Below, piece by piece: positions 21,372 to 27,603 of a DNA stretch of 27,603 bases. The notes under the pieces are model-generated. The model was given only the letters and a program-made list of their open reading frames with translations. It was not told the DNA's origin and ran no database searches. Within the stretch, counting starts at the first letter, position 1. Each line of letters opens with the position of its first letter. Position numbers and translations under genes: made by a program. Origin of the DNA: Hofstenia miamia (lineage: Eukaryota; Xenacoelomorpha; Acoela; Hofsteniidae); contig CABFPE010000016.1 of the NCBI GenBank assembly GCA_900660155.1, positions 1,847,106 through 1,874,708 of the forward strand, in the 5' to 3' direction.

Positions 21372-23002
21372 GAATAATATGGTCTAAATAGTTGCAGTAT
21401 CGTTTTGCGAAAACGGAACGGAATACTGTTGGCTAGTGATATTTAGCAATTATAGAGTATCATCAAAAAATAATTTTAGCACATTTCTTATCCGGCCTTG
21501 GTAATACACATAAAGTGTGGAGTTTTATATGCGCAACTATCATCCAATTTTGGTTTTCCAGGCAATGTAATTTCTCTTTTGACACAAAACCATGCTACCA
21601 TTTATTAGAAATATATATTCAAATCACCTTTGGTGAATGTCGCCATTTTAGTGTACATGTTCATCCATTTCCACAGCTATTTTCAAATGGGAAATGAACA
21701 CAAGGCTAACAATTGGATAAGAATATGTTTATTAGCAAAATAATAAATTTTCCTGCAAAACACCTTGCCGTTTTTTTGATCTTAGAGATATTGTGCTATA
21801 AATAATCTAGCAATGGATGTATAAGCCAAATGATATTATGGAAAATATACCGATAAATGTACAATAAATATTTGGTGATTTCTTAATTAAATGAGTGCAT
21901 GGAGGCTAATCTATACTCGGAGTGGACAAGGGAAATTGATATTATAAAAATATCTACATGAACAAAAGTAACAAGTTTCTCAAATGTTTGCATAAAAATG
22001 TAAGTGAAGTTTGATGTGAAATAGATTTTTTAGGTTTTTTCTGTATAATTTTTCTTTGTTCTAGACTGCTTGGGAGTCGTGTGGGTTAAATCAACATTGC
22101 TTATAAATTTCTGAAAATTTAATCATTATGGGCTTCTATGTCCAGAGACAAAAATAGAACTAAAAAGTTTAGCAAACTTTGATATTCCTGATTAGCTCAT
22201 GCTTGTAAGTATGGAAAATATGCATTTGAATTCCAGCTGTACATACATTCTTATTTCCATAATAAATTGGAATTTGATCTTCAATTGTCTTCCATAAGAC
22301 TATAACTTTGTAAACATTCTACTCACTAATTGAATTTAAGTGTAACATGATCAATTAAAAAGGCAAATTCTCCTCCTGTTAAAATGATTTAAATATATGT
22401 TGATGTTTAATGAAGAGAGCTACAAAACCTCATGAATTTTTCAATGAATTTTAAATGCAAATTATTAAGAAATTTTGGAAACTTAATTACTTTTAAAACA
22501 AGATTTGGCTATTATATCGAAAACTGCTAATAACTGCACAGTGAAAATGATAAAAAATAATATTAAAAAAATGTTAAACTAACACATTCTTTACAGCAGA
22601 ATTAGTTTCAGCAGTCTTTGCAAAATCTTTCAGGTCAAGTTCCAATGAGCAGTTCTTTATGCCATCAGAATTTTAAATAGTTTGAGATTATCTGCCAAAA
22701 CGAAAAATTCTTATTGCTTTCTGAAGGGCACCACATTAAAAATATTTTTTTAAAAAGTAATTAAGCAATACTATTTTTTTAAGATTTGTTTTGCTTTGTT
22801 CTTAGTAATTCATTAATTAATTACTCAGTTATTTAAGATTTTTTAGGTCGCGAAATTTAAAATCACCCTATATATAGTTAAAGCCAAAAACTTTTATAAG
22901 CTAATGTTGAATTTTGTGAATATTCCAGTGTTATCCAAAATTAATTTCAAATATTTTTCACTGAGTAAAACCTTTGTATTTTTGGCAGCACATTTATAAT
23001 TT

Positions 23003-23363
23003 TCAGATAATTTTTTAATGAAATACACTTATATTAGAGTATAATTATAATATACTTCAATATAACACTAATTTTTATGCAATTTTTACAAATCTAGTGG
23101 AGTTTTAGCATAATTTTAAGGTGTAGTGTTTGTGAAACATCTGAATACATTCCTAAAAATGTGAATGGACTAAATTTTTACGCTGCATTTGATTGACTTC
23201 CTGAATTTAATGTACCATGCATTTTCATTGATATAGCTCCAAGGAGGTTCTTCGCAAGGATACTAGATAAAAACTACAATTCTGACTAAAAATAAAAAAA
23301 TGGAACTCACTTTGCAAACACTACACCTAATATTAAAAATCAAAGTTATAGGATTATTTATAG
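23003..23363. repeat. Tandem duplication, copy 1 (361 bp)
   Basis: The segment starting TCAGATAATTTTTTAATGAA is followed immediately by a second copy at 23364. I found only one difference by eye, a run of seven versus eight A near the right end. The unit contains a complete 208-bp MITE and 153 bp of other AT-rich sequence. A short ATTTATA shared by the left flank and the end of the unit may mark the recombination point. Such identity means a very recent duplication or an assembly duplicate. Confidence 0.95.
23120..23327. mobile_element. MITE, PIF/Harbinger-like, copy 1
   Basis: The ends form a perfect 13-bp terminal inverted repeat: GGTGTAGTGTTTG on the left and CAAACACTACACC on the right, with partial pairing beyond. 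The element is flanked on both sides by TAA (23117-23119 and 23328-23330), the 3-bp TWA duplication typical of PIF/Harbinger transposases. At 208 bp it has no coding capacity and would be moved by enzyme supplied from elsewhere. A Tc1-like TA duplication does not fit the ends as well. Family assignment rests only on ends and target duplication. Confidence 0.65.
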
Positions 23364-23725
23364 TCAGATAATTTTTTAATGAAATACACTTATATTAGAG
23401 TATAATTATAATATACTTCAATATAACACTAATTTTTATGCAATTTTTACAAATCTAGTGGAGTTTTAGCATAATTTTAAGGTGTAGTGTTTGTGAAACA
23501 TCTGAATACATTCCTAAAAATGTGAATGGACTAAATTTTTACGCTGCATTTGATTGACTTCCTGAATTTAATGTACCATGCATTTTCATTGATATAGCTC
23601 CAAGGAGGTTCTTCGCAAGGATACTAGATAAAAACTACAATTCTGACTAAAAATAAAAAAAATGGAACTCACTTTGCAAACACTACACCTAATATTAAAA
23701 ATCAAAGTTATAGGATTATTTATTG
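23364..23725. repeat. Tandem duplication, copy 2
   Basis: This is the direct neighbour of copy 1 at a 361-bp period, with one extra A in a homopolymer at about 23653-23662. Similarity ends at GGATTATTTAT, after which the sequence (TGCAAAAATAATTTG) differs from the start of the unit. It includes the second copy of the MITE. Confidence 0.95.
23481..23689. mobile_element. MITE, PIF/Harbinger-like, copy 2
   Basis: Same element as at 23120-23327, with identical 13-bp inverted ends and TAA on both sides (23478-23480 and 23690-23692), one A longer. It was carried here by the 361-bp tandem duplication, because the flanking sequence is duplicated as well, and not by a second transposition. Confidence 0.65.
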
Positions 23726-23838
23726 CAAAAATAATTTGTCGAGTTTGATTTGAGTAACTGAATACTGTTTTTCAAATTAATTTTGTAATTGCATGTCTTA
23801 TAGTATTATATTTTAACAAGTTACCTTTTTTCTTGCAG

Positions 23839-23911
23839 TAAGAGGGAACTGCAAGATTGTCCTGAGTTTAATAGTAGAATATGTAAATTTGTTCATTACC
23901 TGATTTCATAA
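23839..23911 (+). CDS. Possible last exon with a CKFVH motif
   Basis: Seen: a very good acceptor (CCTTTTTTCTTGCAG), then one base and 23 codons to TAA: KRELQDCPEFNSRICKFVHY then LIS and stop. The arrangement Cys-x7-Cys-x3-His, ending CKFVH, resembles the last part of a CCCH zinc finger, where the final Cys and His bind zinc and Lys-Phe/Tyr often lies between them. A first Cys would have to come from a preceding exon, which I cannot find; the 361-bp tandem duplication lies immediately upstream. A weak internal donor (TAT|GTAAAT) is also present. A single good acceptor with a short frame can occur by chance, so this is a low-confidence call. Confidence 0.2.
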
Positions 23912-24387
23912 ATGATAAACATCTGCGTTGCAGGCACCAGTTTATCTCAATCTATCCAAATTTTGAAGGATTTATAGTTTCAATGTCTAGAATATTTATG
24001 TTCCATACCATAGCCTTAACACATTACTTAGCCCAAATTAGAATTGTTTCATTTAATTTTGTTTTTTGATACTTGGTATTAAACACTAACCAGATATTAT
24101 AATTTGAGAGTGAAGAATATGATTTCAAAAAACTGCATGACGTCATAATCAAGGTCTACAGTTTGAAATATATTTGAAATGGAAAATGTCAAGAAAAATG
24201 CCTTTAGTACGTTTGGTGTTTAAAGATTAATCTAGGTTCAAAAATGCTATAAGGTCAAATTATTAGATAAAGAACATTAAATACCATGTTTACAGGGAAG
24301 CTCAGCAGTGTACTATTAACTGTTGACATAGCTGCTTCCTAACATTGTTGAGAAATGTATTCTTGAGGGGGTACCACTTACAATACA

Positions 24388-24466
24388 TAATTAATATAAT
24401 GATTATTATAGTAATAATGCAGTATTAATGGTAATCGTATTATTAATAATAATAATGATAATAAGA
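24388..24466. repeat. Imperfect (TAA)n-rich tract
   Basis: A run built mainly of ATT, TAA and AAT units with many interruptions; an old, worn trinucleotide repeat. Confidence 0.75.
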
Positions 24467-25526
24467 GTTAAAGCAAACTTATTGTTAAAATGTATATAAA
24501 AGTCTGCAAAATAGCACATGATAAAAATACTTACAAAACTTTTTGCATATGCATTTTTAATTAAAGAACAGTTTTAAAAATAATTCGACCATGCATTGAG
24601 ATTATTATCTATGCCCAATAATTTTTGTTTAGTCAATAAAAATTTTCCTTAAGGTTTTATAATTGTTCTCAAATTATATATCGATACTTAATTCATTCAA
24701 TAAGAATAAACATCTGTAAGAAAATGAATCTTGACGATTATTGATATTAAAAAGTGCTTTATTCCTTTTATTGATTTTGGTGTAATTATTAAGAAAACAA
24801 TGAACTCAATTCAAGAATAAATTTATGAAACATACATAGAGATTGATGCTGAATAATGTAACTCGGGGCTAAGATATGAGTTTATGATCTTAATTGCATT
24901 ATAGACTCATGTTTTTCAATACAATTTAGTGCTCTAAATGCCCAGTTAAATTTTTTTGATAGGGATGAACGTTTTTGCAATGTTATATTTTGAAATAGTA
25001 ATGAACATTAGTTAAATGGACTCAGCACAAATAAATTAATTAGTTCTACATGAAACGTGTTTCCTACAAATTCTACAAATATTTTAGTCCATATGCCATT
25101 TTTTCAATTTTTGGGAAAGGAAATTATCTAATTTTAAGTTATTGTCTATTAGTAAACCCAGGTAATTTACAAATGTGCCTTGAAAAATTTTAATTCAAGA
25201 AATAGCAAGTGAAGACAGACACAAACCAAGGAAGAATATTAGTAACTTTCAACCAATGCCTACTACCATATCTCGAAATGCCGGACAGTAAAATTTAAAA
25301 CTTTTCTTTAAACTTTTTCTCGAATCCCCCCCCCAAGTTACAGTGTTTTAATGATTTGCTTTTTAGGTGCCTTTCTTTGTTGTAAGTTTCCCTATGGAAA
25401 TTAAAACTTGGACATTGATTTTTTGTTAAGGAATAATTTACTTCATGAAAAAATTAAAAATTTAACAAATAATCTTGTAAAATACACATTAACGATCAAT
25501 TTTTGCAATATTTTGCAGTTTTTGAA

Positions 25527-25696
25527 AGGATTTCTTATGTAATTGAACACTTAACTTGATCAAAATGAAGGATTTCTTATGTAATTGAACACTTAACTTG
25601 ATCAAAATGAAGGATTTCTTATGTAATTGAACACTTAACTTGATCAAAATGAAGGATTTCTTATGTAACTGAACACTTAACTTGATCAAAATGAAG
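25527..25696. repeat. Minisatellite, four copies of a 42-bp unit
   Basis: The unit beginning AGGATTTCTTATGTAATTGA and ending TTGATCAAAATGA is repeated head to tail at 25527, 25569, 25611 and 25653. The copies are identical apart from one T-to-C change in the last (GTAACT). Because 42 is a multiple of three, the minus strand is open through all copies and gives a 14-residue repeat (SFILIKLSVQLHKK); this is a product of the period rather than evidence for a gene. The right end of the array meets the LINE fragment directly. Confidence 0.92.
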
Positions 25697-25960
25697 ATGT
25701 TCCCCATCAAAAATTCCTGAATACTCTCCTGCTGTATGGGGAGGACCTTCTAATTATTTATTAAACTGCATCGATAGTGACCAGAAAAAAGGTTTGCGTC
25801 TTGGAAATATTTCTAACTATAAACCAATTCAATCAGATCATATGAACAGATAATAATGTTCTTACATCAGTAATTCGAAAAAAGATCTTCTTACTTTGAT
25901 TCACACCTTGCGTTCGCGATTACCAACTGTAGTGAAAACTAGTTATGAGTAAGGCCCCCA
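25693..25960 (+). pseudogene. LINE fragment: post-RT region and C-terminal end, decayed
   Basis: From 25695 to 25853 one frame reads IPEYSPAVWGGPSNYLLNCI, DSDQKKGLRL and GNISNYKPIQ. This follows the block just after the thumb of non-LTR reverse transcriptases, typically LEY-SPVWGG-P-YL-IES-Q-R-LRI-G. After in-frame stops at about 25849, the same frame resumes at about 25890 with HTLRSRLPTVVKTSYE, which resembles the usual LINE C-terminal pattern LR-KLP-VKTSRYE. Order and spacing agree with one element. The catalytic YADD region, the endonuclease and the 5' part are absent. The copy starts abruptly at the 42-bp minisatellite on its left, so it is 5'-truncated or was broken there. It most resembles CR1/L2-like LINEs, but the clade is not certain. 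It is dead and probably old. Confidence 0.55.
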
Positions 25961-27571
25961 AAATATGACCCAAAAATAGTAAGTGATGAACTTTCTAGTT
26001 TATTCAGAATGTAAATCAAGCTGCTGGAATGTTTAGATATGGTTCTCAAGCTGTTAACAAAACAGTGTTGTTTTATTGTCTTTTGCCTTTTTAACTAGAA
26101 TACCAGAATTTTGCCAGAACTTGACAACAACTTGTTTGGTATTCCAGACAAACTGATGCCTAACTTAGCGATGATAGGCAAACAGCAATATGTATGACCT
26201 ATAAGACCTTTCCATGCAGAACATAACTTAAAATTCAAGTTCATTAAATATGAATTTTACATGACTTTATATGACTTTATGACCTTAAGGTCACTCTATT
26301 TATGTGTTAGCATTTATTTTATTCCAAAAAAAAGATTTTAACACTAGAAAGTCTCTTTGCACATTTTAAATACATTTGTAATGCCTCATGTAATGAGAAT
26401 TTAAATAGAAAATCAGCATATTTTGTTCTTCTTACACTTTTCTTTCAATTGCTTTGTTTTCATTAGTTTTACTTGAATGCGTCAATTCTGACAACTGCAT
26501 GAATTTAAGATATAGAATCATTGGACTTTCTAATGTTCAGGAATTCATATATTTTGCTAACATTAATTTTGTAAGTGGATTTTTATCTGTTTTTAGGCTA
26601 AAATTTGTTAGGCTAATATAAGTTCAACCTTTGAAAAACAGTGTAAAAATTCATTAAAACTGTGTACTTGGTGGTGTACATAGAGTCGAGTGTCGATTTT
26701 AAATATTATAATTATTATTATAATTATTGTTATTATTATATTATTATAATCTTGCTAAGCGATTTAAGATGAAATAGAACAATAGTATTTGGTTTTTCAA
26801 AAGCTCGATTTTATCAAACACCAAAAGTATAGTATACCATGTTAGCATTTTGTTCTAAATTAGACCTCCAACTATTCAAATGTTGGAAAAATGAATAACG
26901 TTGGATTTTGATTCATTATCAGAAGTTCAATTTGCTAGGAAATATTAAGGACAGAAAATGATTTCCAAAGTGCACAATTTGTAATTCAATTTGATCAACC
27001 AATGCGCAATTGTAAGCTTGCGATCCAGAGAGCAGATTATAACTCAGTTCTGGATTTAATTGAATGTGTAGTGTGCCAATGAACTTTGTTAATCACATGT
27101 TAATAAATTTGCCTAGTTGCACATTTTCTTTTTAAAAATGATATAATAACTTATTGAAGTTGGACTTAATTAGGAAATTCCACCGAATTTCAGAGGAATT
27201 TTAGCATGAATCTTAAGGGAATTCCAACTATTCAATTAGTTCAAGATGGGACGAATTTCGAAATCTTTATTATCAACCTTCGGAACTTGTTAATATTCAA
27301 GATATAAAGGGATGTTTCGCAAACATGAATTCGCATGCATTTAGTCGCCCGACACAACAGTTGCATTTTGACATCCTATTGTCGAATTCTGAGATAACAT
27401 GCAACATTCCCACCTAGGTTGAGAGGGCAATTGGAAATGCTAGATATACTTTTGAAAATGTAGCTTTAATAAAGATGAATCTTCTCGTATGCTTTGCTAA
27501 TTTTGTTGAATAAAAATGCTTTTTTGGAAGTATAGTTTCGATTAAAGCGTAGGACAATAAATTTGAGTCAT

Positions 27572-27573
<2 letters not shown>
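25961..27573. other. Right flank, no gene seen
   Basis: AT-rich with a worn ATT tract at 26701 and a small TGACTTTA tandem at about 26262-26281. The first 100 bp may include the 3' untranslated part of the LINE, but no tail or target duplication is visible. Confidence 0.45.
26701..26750. repeat. Imperfect (ATT)n tract
   Basis: About 50 bp of ATT and TTA units with a few interruptions (ATTATTGTTATT). Confidence 0.8.

Positions 27574-27603
<30 letters not shown>
27574..27603. repeat. (TA)n at the right edge
   Basis: Fifteen TA units run to the end of the window and are cut by it. TA runs at both window edges may reflect contig ends where assembly stops. Confidence 0.9.

Larger units (their letters stand above)
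18963..22990. other. Non-coding AT-rich DNA
   Basis: Besides the GC-rich scraps at 20042 and 21279-21371, there is a short minus-strand frame at about 20485-20407 (YAQFGIRQTRLIDKTRLCDG) in a locally richer patch. It lacks clear splice sites. The 60-codon frame at 21515-21697 has no recognisable content. Confidence 0.5.

Noticed and set aside
23935-24069. Plus-strand frame after GCGTTGCAG reading HQFISIYPNFEGF
   Set aside because: About 44 codons open after an acceptor-like site, but composition is background-like and no donor or family is visible.
25489-25710. Minus-strand ORF with four 14-residue repeats
   Set aside because: The frame is open only because the minisatellite period (42) is divisible by three; there is no start context or flanking coding sequence.

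Overview
This is an AT-rich (roughly 70 % A+T by eye), gene-poor stretch of animal nuclear DNA, most likely from an invertebrate. The evidence is long non-coding runs, (TA)n, (GATA)n, (TAG)n and (TAA)n microsatellites, several short non-autonomous DNA transposons, a worn LINE fragment, and exon-like islands bounded by GT/AG splice sites. I see no bacterial operon structure, no tRNA or rRNA gene and no CRISPR array. The species cannot be fixed from what I can read.

The best evidence for a host gene is on the minus strand. An internal exon at 9217-9373 and a second at 7288-7383 both stand out in base composition, both have good splice sites, and both are in matching phase (a phase-1 donor meets a phase-1 acceptor). 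Together they encode about 84 residues of hydrophilic protein that I cannot assign to a family. A possible last exon at 6097-6173 is also in phase and would end in a short hydrophobic segment, but it lies in a GC-rich block that has other explanations. Earlier exons of this gene were not found and may lie to the right of, or outside, the window.

By region: 1-3600 holds a (TAG)15 tract, a hAT-like MITE with a degenerate 8-bp target duplication (1984-2145) and a possible hAT remnant (2625-3000). 3596-8020 holds TA/GATA microsatellites and two copies of one dispersed repeat (3648-3846 and 7631-7809), identical apart from a 20-bp indel; the second copy lies in the intron of the minus-strand gene. 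8021-17675 is mostly featureless intron or intergenic DNA with a few weak exon-like islands. 17676-18962 is a pair of about 160-bp inverted repeats around a smaller MITE-like element. 22990-23725 is a nearly perfect 361-bp tandem duplication; each copy carries a 208-bp MITE with 13-bp terminal inverted repeats and a TAA target duplication, as in PIF/Harbinger elements. 25527-25960 is a 4 x 42-bp minisatellite directly joined to the decayed C-terminal end of a LINE reverse-transcriptase ORF. The window opens and closes in (TA)n.

I found no retrovirus, LTR element, Polinton or other virus-like element. The strongest leads are the unidentified spliced gene and the two near-identical duplications (the 361-bp tandem and the 179-bp dispersed pair), which indicate recent mobility or duplication, or an assembly artefact.
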